NCBI GenBank assembly: GCA_021808445.1
Contig: JAKBBP010000026.1
Span: 1 to 39,814 of the forward strand
DNA length: 39,814 bases
DNA from: Pseudomonadota bacterium
GTDB taxonomy: Bacteria > Pseudomonadota > Gammaproteobacteria > Burkholderiales > Burkholderiaceae_C
Direction: 5' to 3'
How positions within the stretch are numbered: the stretch's first letter is position 1; every line of letters starts with the position of its first letter. The notes under the pieces were generated by a model that worked only from the letters and a program-made list of their open reading frames with translations, ran no database searches and was not told where the DNA came from. Of this stretch, positions 17,850 to 27,146 are shown piece after piece. A program made the translations under genes and the position numbers.

Positions 17850-18992
17850 ATGGAATCCACCGAACTCTACGCCGCGCTGAAACTGGGCTGGTGGGCCGTG
17901 CTCGGCATCGTGCTGTGGGGCACCGCCGTGCTCATGGGGGGCGACATGGGCGTGGGTGCGCTGCTGCGCCTGGTCGCGCGCAGCGACCCGCAGCGTCGCG
18001 CATGCCTCAACGCCATCGGTCCGCACTGGGAAGGCAACCAGACCTGGTTCGTGCTGGCCGGCGGGGCCAGCTTCGCCGCCTTCCCTCTGCTCTACGCCAC
18101 CGCCTTCTCCGCCCTGTACCTGCTGATGCTGCTGCTTCTTTGGTCCATGCTGCTGCGCCCCGTGGGCTTCGAATACCGCAGCAAACTGCCCCAGCGGGTG
18201 TGGCGCGAGACCTGGGACTGGGCCCTGGTGCTCGGCGGCGCGCTGCCCATGGTGGCGTTCGGCGACGCTTTCGGACAATTGCTGCTGGGTGTCGGCTTCG
18301 AGCTGGACGCGAACCTGCGCTCGAGCTATGCCGGCAACGCCCGCGGCCTGCTGCGGCCCTTCGCATGGCTCTGCGGAGGCCTGGCGCTGGCGCTGGCCTC
18401 GCTGCAGGGAGCCGCCCTGCTCATGCAGCGCTGCGAAACCGCAGTGGCCGAGAGGGCGCGCGATTGCGCCATGGGCGCCGCGGCCGCCGGGCTGGTCCTG
18501 TTCCTGGCCGCTGGTGTCTGGGCGTCGCGACTCGAGGGCTGGGAACTGCTGGCTCACCCCGGCCCCGGCCTGGTGCAGACCCCGCTGCAGCAGATCGTGG
18601 TCCGCCACCCCGGCGCCTGGCAGGCGGCATTCTCGCGCCACCCCGCGCTGTGGCTGCTGCCGGCGCTGGCCGTGGTGGGCCTGCTCGGAGGCCTGCTCGC
18701 GGCACGCGCGCGCCGGGGCACGGCCGCGTGGCGCCTGGGCAGCCTGGCCTGGCTGGGCGTGCTGGGCACCGCGGGGGCCAGCCTGTTTCCCTTCCTGCTG
18801 CCCTCGCGCACCGCGCCGGCGCACAGCCTGACGGTGTGGAATGCCGCCTCCAGCCGCGACACCCTGCTGTGGATGAGCGCCTTCACGCTGGTGCTGCTGC
18901 CGACCGTCGCCCTGTACACCCGCTGGTGCTTCCGGGTCATGCGCGGCAAGGTGCGCCCGGAGGAAGTCCGATCCAGCGACCACGCCTACTGA
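17850..18992 (+). CDS. cydB: Cytochrome bd ubiquinol oxidase subunit II
   Basis: CydB is the pseudo-symmetric partner of CydA. The 380-residue protein shows the CydB hallmarks LKLGWWAVLGIVLWGTAVLMGG, IGPHWEGNQTWFVLAGGASFAAFP and a C-terminal FPFLLPSR segment followed by the NAASSRDTLLWM motif. Several transmembrane helices are evident. The ATG at 17850 is 44 bp after the cydA stop, and the cydX-like gene follows after 35 bp, so the three form one operon. Confidence 0.96.
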   Translation: MESTELYAALKLGWWAVLGIVLWGTAVLMGGDMGVGALLRLVARSDPQRRACLNAIGPHWEGNQTWFVLAGGASFAAFPLLYATAFSALYLLMLLLLWSMLLRPVGFEYRSKLPQRVWRETWDWALVLGGALPMVAFGDAFGQLLLGVGFELDANLRSSYAGNARGLLRPFAWLCGGLALALASLQGAALLMQRCETAVAERARDCAMGAAAAGLVLFLAAGVWASRLEGWELLAHPGPGLVQTPLQQIVVRHPGAWQAAFSRHPALWLLPALAVVGLLGGLLAARARRGTAAWRLGSLAWLGVLGTAGASLFPFLLPSRTAPAHSLTVWNAASSRDTLLWMSAFTLVLLPTVALYTRWCFRVMRGKVRPEEVRSSDHAY

Positions 18993-19027
18993 ATCTTGAG
19001 AACGGGCCGAACGCGGCCTGCACCCCC

Positions 19028-19276
19028 ATGCGAAGCCTGCTGGAATTTGCCTCCCTCCTGCTGCTTGGCGCGCTGCTGGTGGTGCTGGGGGTGATCCTCG
19101 GCGAACGAGGATCGTGGTATTTCGCCTGGATCGTCGGCACCGCCATGATCGTGCTGGTCAGCGCCGCCGCGCTCGCCTGGCTGGACGCGCAGGAGGCCGC
19201 CCGCGGCCCATCCGCCGCACACCAGGGGGTGGGCTCCGGCGCGCAAGGTCTTTGCTTGCCCCCGGACAAGTCCTGA
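19028..19276 (+). CDS. cydX: CydX-like small subunit with an extra N-terminal helix
   Basis: An 82-residue protein directly after cydB, where the small bd-oxidase subunit CydX is usually found. Residues 30-38 read WYFAWIVGT, nearly identical to the start of E. coli CydX (MWYFAWILGT), and are followed by a hydrophobic helix and an acidic stretch (LDAQE). In normal CydX this motif is at the very N-terminus and the protein has about 37-50 residues. Here it is preceded by another hydrophobic helix (about 4-25) and a short charged loop (GERG), giving a two-helix hairpin. Downstream residues 57-82 look unstructured. In-frame GTGs at V18, V19 and V22 are possible but weak internal starts. The CydX identity is good; the extension is odd. 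Confidence 0.75.
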   Translation: MRSLLEFASLLLLGALLVVLGVILGERGSWYFAWIVGTAMIVLVSAAALAWLDAQEAARGPSAAHQGVGSGAQGLCLPPDKS

Positions 19277-19377
19277 ACGCGCTCGCGCGAGCGCGCGCCT
19301 CGCGCAGGTTCTAGACTGCGCGGATACCCCGTCCGACCTGCGCGATGGCCCGCGCACCCGCAACCCCGAGGAACACC

Positions 19378-19827
19378 ATGTCCGACGAAGCCGAACACCG
19401 GATCACCCTGCGCCAGCGCCACGACTACCAGTTCGAGATCGATTTCGGCGGCGGCCGCCCCGCCCTGCTGGCCGACGAGCCACCGCCGCTGGGCGAAGGC
19501 GCCGGCCCCTCGCCGGTGCACATGCTGCTGGGCGCGGTGGGCGACTGCATGAGCTCCAGCCTGCTGTTCGCGCTGCGCAAGTTCAAGAACGATCCCGGCA
19601 CCATCACCACCGAGGCCCACGCCCACGTCGGGCGCAACGAGGCCGGCCGCCTGCGGGTGCTGCGCATGGAAGTGCACCTGCACCTGGGCCGTCCCGCCGC
19701 CGAACTGCAGCACATGGACCGCATCCTCGGCAGTTTCGAGGCCTTCTGCACCGTGGGCGAGAGCGTGCGCGCAGGCATCCCCACCGAAGTGGCCGTGTAC
19801 GACGCCGACGGCACGCGCCTGCATTGA
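19378..19827 (+). CDS. OsmC family protein
   Basis: A 149-residue OsmC/Ohr-type protein. Such proteins use two cysteines to reduce organic hydroperoxides or related substrates in the cytosol. The first Cys sits in GAVGDCMSSSLLFALRKF and the second in GSFEAFCTVGESVRAGIP, as in the OsmC fold. The ATG at 19378 is chosen because GAGGAA lies 8 nt before it; an in-frame ATG at 19345 lacks such a site. The methyltransferase gene begins 20 bp after the stop. The exact substrate is unknown. Confidence 0.85.
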   Translation: MSDEAEHRITLRQRHDYQFEIDFGGGRPALLADEPPPLGEGAGPSPVHMLLGAVGDCMSSSLLFALRKFKNDPGTITTEAHAHVGRNEAGRLRVLRMEVHLHLGRPAAELQHMDRILGSFEAFCTVGESVRAGIPTEVAVYDADGTRLH

Positions 19828-19847
19828 CACCCCGACAGGAGACCACG

Positions 19848-20504
19848 GTGAGTTCCGAACCCGGCAAGACCGCGCCCGCCTCCGGCGGATTCGACGACCC
19901 CCAGGCTCACTGGGACCAGCGCTTTTCGCGCCCCGGACTGCTGTTCGGGGAAAAGCCCAACCGTTTCCTGGAGCGCGAGGCATCCCGCCTGGTCAGCCAT
20001 TCCCGCGTGCTGAGCGTGGCCGACGGCGAGGGCCGCAACGCCCTGTACCTGGCCTCCCTCGGCCATCAGGTCACCGCCTTCGACATTTCCCCGGTGGCAG
20101 TGGCCAAGGCGCGCGCGCTCGCCGAGCAGCGCGAGTTGCAGGTCGACTGGCATGTCAGCTCCGTGGACGCATGGGACTGGGACGAGCGGCCCTGGGACGC
20201 CGTGGTGGCCGTGTTCGTGCAGTTCGCCGATCCGCCGATGCGCCGCCGAATGTTCGAAGGCATGTGGAGATCCCTGGCTGCCGGCGGCCTCCTGCTGGTG
20301 CAGGGCTACACCCCGCGCCAGCTGGAATTCCGCACCGGAGGCCCCGGCAAGCTCGACAACCTCTACACGGCCGAGCTGATGCGCGGCCTGCTGCCCGAGG
20401 CGCAGTGGCTGCTGCTTCGCGAGTACGAGGACGAGCTCGCCGAGGGCAGCGCCCACGTCGGCCGCTCCGGCCTGCTCGACGCGGTGGCACGCAAACCCGG
20501 CTGA
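19848..20504 (+). CDS. Class I SAM-dependent methyltransferase (TehB-like)
   Basis: A 218-residue cytosolic protein. HWDQRFSRPGLLFGEKPNRFL leads to the SAM-binding region VLSVADGEGRNALYLASLGHQVTAFDISPVAV, with GEGRNA as the glycine motif and D in AFDIS as the acidic motif II. This layout resembles TehB and thiopurine methyltransferase-like enzymes. I chose GTG at 19848 since AGGAG lies six bases upstream; an in-frame TTG at 19824 overlaps the stop of the OsmC gene but has no ribosome binding site. The two genes are probably co-translated. Substrate unknown. Confidence 0.82.
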   Translation: MSSEPGKTAPASGGFDDPQAHWDQRFSRPGLLFGEKPNRFLEREASRLVSHSRVLSVADGEGRNALYLASLGHQVTAFDISPVAVAKARALAEQRELQVDWHVSSVDAWDWDERPWDAVVAVFVQFADPPMRRRMFEGMWRSLAAGGLLLVQGYTPRQLEFRTGGPGKLDNLYTAELMRGLLPEAQWLLLREYEDELAEGSAHVGRSGLLDAVARKPG

Positions 20505-20509
20505 GCCCC

Positions 20510-20896
20510 TCAGCGCCGCTGCCAGTACCCGGGCCGCTCGCGCCAGGCACCGCCATGCGGCTCCCAGCGCGGCGCAACCCAGTTGTAGCCGGGCCGCGGC
20601 GCGGTCCAGCGCCCCGGGTGCCACACGTAACTGGCTCCGCCCCAGCCCCAATAGCCGGAGATCCAGATATACCCCGGCCAGGGCGCCACGCCCACCACGT
20701 CCACCCGAGGCGCGGGGGGTGGCCCCGGCACCACCACGTAGCCCGGGTAGCTGGCCGCGTAGGGGGCTGGCGCCACCACGCAGCCCGACAACACCCCCCC
20801 CGAGAGCAGACCAGCCGAGAGCAGACCAGCCGACAGCAGGCCGGCCGACAGCAGGCCGGCGCCGCGCCGGGCCCCACAACGTCCTTGGGTACGCAT
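20510..20896 (-). CDS. WXXGXW-repeat lipoprotein with repetitive signal peptide
   Basis: A 128-residue predicted lipoprotein. The start at 20896 (MRTQGRCGARRG) has AAGGAG about 10 nt upstream. The signal peptide consists of four AGLLS units plus GGVLSGC, with a lipobox LSGC. The mature part is rich in Tyr, Trp, Pro and Gly and carries WXXGXW-type repeats: GYIWISGYWGWGG, YVWHPGRW and YNWVAPRW, ending GYWQRR. The family is common in betaproteobacteria and its role is unknown. It converges with the methyltransferase gene, with 5 bp between the stops. Confidence 0.8.
   Translation of the reverse strand: MRTQGRCGARRGAGLLSAGLLSAGLLSAGLLSGGVLSGCVVAPAPYAASYPGYVVVPGPPPAPRVDVVGVAPWPGYIWISGYWGWGGASYVWHPGRWTAPRPGYNWVAPRWEPHGGAWRERPGYWQRR
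20801..20860 (+). repeat. Four 15-bp tandem repeats inside a signal peptide
   Basis: On the plus strand, CGAGAGCAGACCAGC occurs at 20801-20815 and 20816-20830, then CGACAGCAGGCCGGC at 20831-20845 and 20846-20860. Each unit encodes AGLLS on the minus strand. The two identical pairs differ from each other at three bases. A C8 tract (20794-20801) borders the array. Confidence 0.9.
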
Positions 20897-21193
20897 GATG
20901 CCGAGCTCCTTTTCGCAGATGTCCGAGGGATTCCTGCCATTGCAACGCTGCGGTCGCTTCCGTGACGACAGGCGCCAGCAGGAATAGCCCGTCAAGGACA
21001 AGCTTTGTTCACATCCGGCTGCCTACAGGCGCGGGCCGCCCCAGGCCCATCGACCGGGAAATGTGTTCAGTTCTATCCAAAATTTGCGTTTTGTAGCCCG
21101 GAACCCTGCCGGGATACTCCGGGTCACGAGTCGCCGACACAGGCGGCCGTATCGTCCGCGAAGCCCGCGGACCCAACCCCAGGAGGAGACACG

Positions 21194-21676
21194 ATGAAAA
21201 CCCGCAATCCCAGGCCAGGCAGGATGCTGGCCGCAATGACCCTCGCCCTCGGGCTGGCCGCCGGCGCGCAGGCCGCCGAGGGCTTTGCCGGCGCCCAGGC
21301 CACCCGCGACCACTACGGCGCGATTTTCCAGATCGACGCCGGGGGGCAGGGCGCCATCAAGAAAACCCTGAACAACATCGAGAACCTGCTGCACGACCCG
21401 CGGCTCAAGGGCAAGCTCAGCATCGAACTCATCGCCAACGCCCAGGGCTTCGACGTCTACGTGAAGAACAACGGCTTCGAGGACAAGCTCAAGGCGCTGC
21501 AAAAACAGGGCGTGATCCTCGCCCAGTGCGCCAACACCCTGCGTGAACTGCGCGTCGATCGCAAGGATCTCTACCCCTTCATCAGCATCGTCCCATCGGG
21601 CATGGGCGAGATCACCCTGCGCGAATCCGAGGGCTGGGCGTACATCCACCCCACCCCGCCGGGCGAAAGCCTCTGA
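21194..21676 (+). CDS. Periplasmic DsrE/DsrF-like protein
   Basis: A 160-residue protein whose Sec signal peptide ends about AQAAEG. The mature part has the DsrE/F fold features: IKKTLNNIENLLHDPRL, KLSIELIANAQGFDVYVKN, a conserved Cys in GVILAQCANTLRE and VPSGMGEITLRESEGWAYIHP. DsrE proteins are linked to sulfur relay, but exported single-gene versions like this have no defined job. The ATG at 21194 follows an excellent AGGAGGAG (21181-21188). The 297-bp gap upstream holds divergent signals for this gene and the lipoprotein; TTGTAG (21095-21100) with TACTCC 18 bp on is a weak promoter candidate. Confidence 0.8.
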   Translation: MKTRNPRPGRMLAAMTLALGLAAGAQAAEGFAGAQATRDHYGAIFQIDAGGQGAIKKTLNNIENLLHDPRLKGKLSIELIANAQGFDVYVKNNGFEDKLKALQKQGVILAQCANTLRELRVDRKDLYPFISIVPSGMGEITLRESEGWAYIHPTPPGESL

Positions 21677-21699
21677 GGGCGGGGGGGCTGCTCTGTTTC

Positions 21700-22209
21700 C
21701 TAGAAGGGGATATCGTCATCCATATCGTCGAAATCCCCTGCCGCGGGCTTCGACGCAGCGGGCGCCCGGGATCCCCCGCGGGGAGCCGATTCCCGGCTCT
21801 CCCGGCTCTCACGGCCTTCCGGGCGGGAGGACTCGCGGCTGCGGCTGTAGCCGCCCCCCTCATCATCGCCCCCGCCGTCCCGTGAGCCCAGGAGCTGCAT
21901 TTCCGTCGCGATGATGTCGGTGGTGTAGCGCTCCACGCCTTCCTTGTCGGTGTACTTGCCGTACTTCAGGCGTCCCTCCACGTAGACCGGGCGCCCCTTT
22001 TTCAGGTACTCGCCGGCGATCTCGGCCAGGCGGTCGTAGAACACCACCCGGTGCCACTCGGTTTCTTCCTTGCGCTCCCCCGATTTGTCCTTCCACTGGC
22101 GCGTGGTGGCGATGGAGACGTTGCAGACGGCGGCGCCCGAGGGCGCGTAGCGCACCTCGGGATCGCGCCCGAGGTTGCCCATCAGAATGACTTTGTTGAC
22201 GGAGGCCAT
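21700..22209 (-). CDS. ssb: Single-stranded DNA-binding protein
   Basis: SSB coats single-stranded DNA during replication, repair and recombination. The 169-residue product has the OB-fold N-terminus [21 protein letters not shown], then [23 protein letters not shown], and the acidic C-terminal tip DDMDDDIPF that recruits partner proteins. The linker (about 112-160) is disordered, with RES-type repeats. Start at 22209 with an AGGA site upstream. It is divergent from uvrA, with 189 bp between starts, a conserved pairing. Confidence 0.97.
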   Translation of the reverse strand: MASVNKVILMGNLGRDPEVRYAPSGAAVCNVSIATTRQWKDKSGERKEETEWHRVVFYDRLAEIAGEYLKKGRPVYVEGRLKYGKYTDKEGVERYTTDIIATEMQLLGSRDGGGDDEGGGYSRSRESSRPEGRESRESRESAPRGGSRAPAASKPAAGDFDDMDDDIPF

Positions 22210-22398
22210 GAATTGTCCTGGTGAAAGGGGCGCGGCTTCCCGCGGCGCCCGCGCTTGAACGCGAAGAATAGCGCGAAGGGACGGGCCTGCGGCCCGGTGC
22301 GCTGTCCCGGCCCCGTCGGCGGCCAGGAATCGCCCGCATGGCGGGGGCGCGTCGAGGCGCCCGGGGCCGTATAGTTGCGGGTTGCGCCTGAACCCGCC

Positions 22399-25284
22399 AT
22401 GACCGTCCAAGACCCCGCCGCAACGCCCGAGTCCCTGCCGATGGAGGCCGCCACGGCAGCGATCCGCGTGCGCGGGGCGCGCACCCACAACCTGAAGAAC
22501 ATTTCCCTGGACATCCCGCGCAACCGCCTGGTGGTGCTCACCGGGCTGTCGGGTTCGGGCAAATCCTCGCTGGCCTTCGACACCCTCTACGCGGAGGGCC
22601 AGCGACGCTATGTGGAAAGCCTCTCGGCCTATGCGCGCCAGTTCCTGCAGCGCATGGAAAAGCCCGACGTGGATCTGATCGAGGGGCTGGCGCCGGCCAT
22701 TTCCATCGAGCAGAAGTCGGCCAGCCACAACCCGCGCTCCACCGTGGGCACGGTCACCGAGATCCTGGACTACCTGCGCCTGCTCTGGGCCCGCGCGGGC
22801 ACCCCGCATTGCCCGCAGCACCCGCAGCAGGCGCTGCGCGCGCAGACGGTATCGCAGATGGTGGACACCCTGCTCGAGCGCCCGCCGGGGCAGCGCCTGG
22901 CACTGCTGGCGCCGGTGGTGCAGGCGCGCAAGGGCGGCCACGCGGAACTGCTGGCCGCATTGCGTGCGCAGGGCTACGTGCGCTTTCGCGTGGACGGACA
23001 GGTGCTCGAGGCGGAAAGCATCCCGGCGCTGGACGACGGCTCGCGCCACGACGTGGAAGTGGTGGTCGATCGGGTCAAGACCGGTGGCGAGCTGCGCCAG
23101 CGCCTGGCCGAGAGCCTGGAAGCCGCGTTGCGCCTGAGCGACGGCCGCGCGCTGGCGCTGGACCTGGACAGCGGCGAGCTGCAAAGCTTCAACAGCCGCT
23201 TCGCCTGCCCGCTGTGCGGCACCTCGCTGCCCGAGCTGGAGCCGCGCCTGTTCTCCTTCAACAACCCGGCCGGCGCCTGCCCGGAATGCGACGGCCTGGG
23301 CCACGTCGAGGTCTTCGACCCGGCACTGGTGGTGGCCCATCCGGAACTGGGCCTGGCCAGCGGCGCGATCCGCGGCTGGGACAAGCGCAATCGCTTCTAC
23401 TTCGAGCAGTTGCAGGCGCTGGCCGCACACGATGGCTTCGAGCTGGACACGCCCTTCGAGCAATTGCCCGAGGCGGTGCGCCATCGGGTATTGCACGGCA
23501 CCGGCGACGAGCGCATCGCCTTCAGCGCGGTGGACGCCAAAGGCCGCGCCAGCACGCGCCGCCACCCCTTCGAGGGCGTGCTGCCCAATCTGCAGCGCCG
23601 CTGGCTGGAAACCGAGACCCCGGCGGTGCGCGAGGAATTGGCGCGCCTGCGCAGCGTGCACAGCTGCCCGGCCTGCGCCGGCACCCGGCTGCGCCCGGAG
23701 GCACGCCTGGTGCGCGTGGGCGAGGCCAGCCTGCCGGAAGTCTGTGCCTTGACCCTGCAGCAGGCGCAGGCCTGGTTCGATGCCCTGCAGCTGGACGGCG
23801 CGAAGGCGGAGATCGCCGCCCGTATCCGGCGCGAGATCGCATCGCGCCTTCGTTTTCTCAACGACGTCGGGCTGCGCTATCTGAGCCTGGATCGCAGCGC
23901 GGACACCTTGTCGGGTGGCGAGGCGCAGCGCATTCGCCTGGCCTCGCAGATCGGCTCTGGCCTGACGGGGGTGATGTACGTGCTCGACGAGCCCAGCATC
24001 GGGCTGCACCAGCGCGACAACGACCGCCTGATCGCCACGCTCAAGCATCTACGCGACCTGGGCAACAGCGTGCTGGTGGTGGAGCACGACGAGGACATGA
24101 TCCGCGCAGCCGACCACGTGGTGGACATGGGCCCGGGCGCCGGAATCCACGGCGGCGAGGTGGTGGCCCAGGGCAGCCCGCAGGCGGTGGCCGACAACCC
24201 GGTCTCCCTCACCGGCCAGTACCTGTCGGGGCGTCGTCATGCGGCCTCCACGGCCTCGCGCCGTGCGCCCGGCGAACACTGGCTGGAGCTGGTGGGCGCG
24301 CGGGGCAACAACCTGCGCGAGGTGACGGCGCGCATTCCGCTGGGCCTGCTGACCGTGGTCAGCGGGGTGTCGGGCTCGGGCAAGTCCACGCTGGTCAACG
24401 ACACCCTGTATGCGGCGGCGGCGGCCGCGCTCAACGGAGCGCACACCGAGCCCGCTCCCTACGAGGCACTGCACGGGCTGCAGCTGCTGGACAAGGTGAT
24501 CGCGGTGGACCAGTCGCCGCTGGGACGCACGCCGCGCAGCAACCCGGCCACCTACACGGGATTGTTCACCCCGCTGCGCGAGTTGTTCGCGCAGACCAAC
24601 CTTGCGCGCGAGCGCGGCTTCGACGCGGGGCGCTTTTCCTTCAACGTGAAGGGCGGTCGCTGCGAGGCCTGCCAGGGCGACGGGCTGGTGAAGGTGGAAA
24701 TGCACTTCCTGCCCGACATGTACGTGCCCTGCGACGTGTGCCACGGCAAGCGCTACAACCGCGAGACCCTGGATGTAACCTGGCACGGCCTGAACATCGC
24801 CGAAGTGCTGGAACTCAGCGTGGACCAGGCGCTGGAGTCGTTCAAGAGCGTGCCGGCGATCGCCCGCAAGCTGCAGACCCTGCGGGAAGTGGGCCTGGGC
24901 TACATCCGGCTGGGCCAGAGCGCCACCACCCTGTCGGGCGGGGAAGCGCAGCGCGTGAAGCTGGCGCTGGAACTGTCGCGGCGCGACACGGGGCGCACCC
25001 TGTACATCCTGGACGAGCCCACCACGGGGCTGCATTTCGCGGACATCGACATGCTGCTCGACGTGTTGCTGCGCCTGCGCGACGCGGGCAACACCATCGT
25101 GGTCATCGAGCACAACCTGGACGTGATCGCCAGCGCCGACTGGGTGGTCGACCTGGGCCCCGAGGGGGGCGCCGGCGGCGGGCGCATCGTGGCATTCGGC
25201 ACGCCGGAGCAACTGGCCGCGCAGACCGAGTCGGCCACGGCACCCTACCTGGCGCGGGTACTGGAGCAGCGCGGCAGGGATTGA
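22399..25284 (+). CDS. uvrA: UvrABC excinuclease subunit A
   Basis: UvrA recognises DNA damage and loads UvrB in nucleotide excision repair. The product of about 961 residues carries two ABC modules: Walker [10 protein letters not shown] and GVSGSGKST, and two LSGGEAQR signatures. Two zinc-binding regions are visible: [19 protein letters not shown] with [10 protein letters not shown], and [10 protein letters not shown] with [11 protein letters not shown]. The N-terminus [15 protein letters not shown] is canonical. I take ATG 22399; an in-frame ATG at 22441 would give a start closer to the E. coli protein. Neither has a strong ribosome binding site. No LexA-type box is obvious. Confidence 0.96.
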   Translation: MTVQDPAATPESLPMEAATAAIRVRGARTHNLKNISLDIPRNRLVVLTGLSGSGKSSLAFDTLYAEGQRRYVESLSAYARQFLQRMEKPDVDLIEGLAPAISIEQKSASHNPRSTVGTVTEILDYLRLLWARAGTPHCPQHPQQALRAQTVSQMVDTLLERPPGQRLALLAPVVQARKGGHAELLAALRAQGYVRFRVDGQVLEAESIPALDDGSRHDVEVVVDRVKTGGELRQRLAESLEAALRLSDGRALALDLDSGELQSFNSRFACPLCGTSLPELEPRLFSFNNPAGACPECDGLGHVEVFDPALVVAHPELGLASGAIRGWDKRNRFYFEQLQALAAHDGFELDTPFEQLPEAVRHRVLHGTGDERIAFSAVDAKGRASTRRHPFEGVLPNLQRRWLETETPAVREELARLRSVHSCPACAGTRLRPEARLVRVGEASLPEVCALTLQQAQAWFDALQLDGAKAEIAARIRREIASRLRFLNDVGLRYLSLDRSADTLSGGEAQRIRLASQIGSGLTGVMYVLDEPSIGLHQRDNDRLIATLKHLRDLGNSVLVVEHDEDMIRAADHVVDMGPGAGIHGGEVVAQGSPQAVADNPVSLTGQYLSGRRHAASTASRRAPGEHWLELVGARGNNLREVTARIPLGLLTVVSGVSGSGKSTLVNDTLYAAAAAALNGAHTEPAPYEALHGLQLLDKVIAVDQSPLGRTPRSNPATYTGLFTPLRELFAQTNLARERGFDAGRFSFNVKGGRCEACQGDGLVKVEMHFLPDMYVPCDVCHGKRYNRETLDVTWHGLNIAEVLELSVDQALESFKSVPAIARKLQTLREVGLGYIRLGQSATTLSGGEAQRVKLALELSRRDTGRTLYILDEPTTGLHFADIDMLLDVLLRLRDAGNTIVVIEHNLDVIASADWVVDLGPEGGAGGGRIVAFGTPEQLAAQTESATAPYLARVLEQRGRD

Positions 25285-25568
25285 CCCGGGACCGGGAGCG
25301 GGCGGCGCCACGGCCCGCCTGAAGGCCCCCTGACCCCGCCCCGGGGGCCCAGGGGGGCAGGCCGAAGCGGCTCCAGCGGACTGGGGCATTCCACTTGTAC
25401 CATTCGGCAGGTCAGGCGCCACTCCGTGCCACCCCGTTGCGGCACGCGAGCCGGTCGTGCGGTCTCCGTGCAGCCCACGCACCCCAGCGGCCCTGGCGCT
25501 GGCGCCCGCGCGCAGCGCGCCACACCCTTTGCGAAAACAACCACGTACAACCCTACGGAGAACGTGTC

Positions 25569-26231
25569 ATGGGCAAGACCCTTTCGTTGCAACTCAAGGA
25601 TGGAACCCGCATCGGCGCCTACCTGGCCGAGCCGGCAGGCACGCCCAAGGCGGGCCTGGTCGTGGTGCAGGAGATCTTCGGCGTGAACGCCCACATCCGC
25701 AGCGTGGCCGACCGCTACGCGGCCCAGGGCTACCTGGCCATCGCGCCGGCGCTGTTCGATCCCGTGCAGCCCGGCGTGGAGCTGGGCTATGACCAGGAAG
25801 GCATGACCAAGGGCCTGGAATACGTCGGCAAGCTCGGCTTCGACCGCGCGCTGGCCGGCGTGGAGGCCGCTGCCCAGGAAGTGCAGCGCGCCGGGAAGGT
25901 GGCCACGGTGGGCTACTGCTGGGGCGGTACGCTGAGCTACCTGTCGGCCATTCGTCTGGGCCTGCCCGCGATCAGCTACTACGGCGGGCGCAACGTGCAG
26001 TTCGTGGCGGAGCAGGCCAAGGCCCCGCTGATGTTCCACTATGGCCTGAAGGACGCGCATATCAGCGAGGCCGACCGTGAGGCGGTGCGCAAGGCCAATC
26101 CGACGGCCGAGTTCCATGTCTACGACGCCGACCACGGCTTCAACTGCGATGCTCGCGGCAGCTACGACAGCGCGTCGGCCAAGCTGGCGCTGGAACGCTC
26201 GCTGGCCTTCCTGGCCAGGCACGTCGGCTGA
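25569..26231 (+). CDS. Dienelactone hydrolase family protein
   Basis: A 220-residue cytosolic alpha/beta hydrolase. The nucleophile is C117 in GYCWGGTLSY, the Cys found in dienelactone hydrolases, with the acid in the KDAHIS region and the His in DADHGFNCD. VVVQEIFGVNAHIRSVADRYAAQGY is the family N-terminal core. Dienelactone hydrolase acts in chlorocatechol breakdown, but most such homologues have unassigned substrates, and no catechol genes are near. The ATG at 25569 has GGAGAA upstream. The gap from uvrA (284 bp) contains GC-rich hairpins but no U-tract. Confidence 0.85.
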   Translation: MGKTLSLQLKDGTRIGAYLAEPAGTPKAGLVVVQEIFGVNAHIRSVADRYAAQGYLAIAPALFDPVQPGVELGYDQEGMTKGLEYVGKLGFDRALAGVEAAAQEVQRAGKVATVGYCWGGTLSYLSAIRLGLPAISYYGGRNVQFVAEQAKAPLMFHYGLKDAHISEADREAVRKANPTAEFHVYDADHGFNCDARGSYDSASAKLALERSLAFLARHVG

Positions 26232-26258
26232 GTCCCCGCGGCGGGTGCGGCGGGCGCC

Positions 26259-27119
26259 TCAGATCGCCCGCAGGCGCCCGCCGTGGTTGAGCACCTCGGC
26301 CCAATCCTCGAGCTGCCGGGGCTCGCCGAACAGATAGCCCTGCATCACCTGCAGCCCGAGTTCGCGCAGTGCCTGCGCGTCCTCGGGGCGCTCCACCGCC
26401 TCGGCCACCACCTGTACTCCCAGGCGCTGGGCCAGCGCGGTGACGCTGCGCACGATCTCGCGGTTGCGCGGGTCGCGCTCCAGGCCTCCGGTGAAGCCGG
26501 CCGGCAGCTTGATCAGCGCCGGACTCAGGCGCTTGAGATATTCGAAAGAGGCGTAGCCTTCGCCGAAATCGTCCATGGCCAGCATCACCCCGGCCTGCTG
26601 CAAGGCCTGGATGTTGCGCATCACACTGGGGTACACGGGGATCTGGCGCCGCTCGGTCACTTCCAGCGCGAGGCGCTGCGCTGGCCAGCGGCTCTCGTGC
26701 AGCACCCGCTGGATATGGGGCACCAGCTCAGGATCGCCGAGCTGGTCGGCCTCCACGTTGACCCCCACCAGCCCTTCCCAGCCTGTCCAGCTGGACAACA
26801 CGCGCGCCTCGGCCACCGCGGTGTCGACCACCCAGAAGAACAGCTCGCTGGTCTGCGACACCGACAGGCGCGGCAGGAAGGCCAGCGGCGAATGGCGCCG
26901 CGGCGCCGTGTCGGCGCGCCACCGGAACAGGGCCTCCAGCCCCGTGACCTCGCCGCTCGGGTAGCGCACCTGCGGCAAGTACACCAGCGATGGAGAACCG
27001 GAGCCGGTATGCACCGCGATTTCGCTGAACACGTCTCGTTCCACGACCGATCTCGCGAGAATTTCCTGGAAGGGCCAGGCGCACCGGCCCACCCGGCGCG
27101 CGGCTGGGCAGATTAGCAT
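26259..27119 (-). CDS. EAL-domain cyclic-di-GMP phosphodiesterase
   Basis: A stand-alone EAL domain of 286 residues, expected to cut cyclic di-GMP to pGpG in the cytosol. The catalytic motifs are mostly intact: GLEALFRWR (EAL), VNVEADQL (Asn), LALEVTERR (Glu), AMDDFGEGYASF (two metal-binding Asp), IKLP (Lys kept, the usual Asp of KID changed to Pro), VVAEAVERPEDA (Glu) and MQGYLFGEP (Gln). No sensor or GGDEF domain is attached; the first 35 residues are ill-defined. ATG 27119 is the longest sensible start, with no ribosome binding site; a GTG at 27044 would give 261 residues. It is divergent from the M61 gene. Confidence 0.85.
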   Translation of the reverse strand: MLICPAARRVGRCAWPFQEILARSVVERDVFSEIAVHTGSGSPSLVYLPQVRYPSGEVTGLEALFRWRADTAPRRHSPLAFLPRLSVSQTSELFFWVVDTAVAEARVLSSWTGWEGLVGVNVEADQLGDPELVPHIQRVLHESRWPAQRLALEVTERRQIPVYPSVMRNIQALQQAGVMLAMDDFGEGYASFEYLKRLSPALIKLPAGFTGGLERDPRNREIVRSVTALAQRLGVQVVAEAVERPEDAQALRELGLQVMQGYLFGEPRQLEDWAEVLNHGGRLRAI

Positions 27120-27146
27120 GAAGCCCGATTTCACTGCACGTACGCC

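Noticed and set aside
16140..18992. A 950-codon plus-strand frame that could suggest a cydA-cydB fusion.
   Set aside because: The part over cydA is out of frame with it; cydA ends with its own stop and cydB starts at 17850.
20801..20860. The 15-bp repeats as a CRISPR-like array.
   Set aside because: There are no spacers, and the units encode the AGLLS signal-peptide repeats in frame.
25325..25358. GC-rich hairpin after uvrA as an intrinsic terminator.
   Set aside because: The stem has a bulge and no T-run follows.
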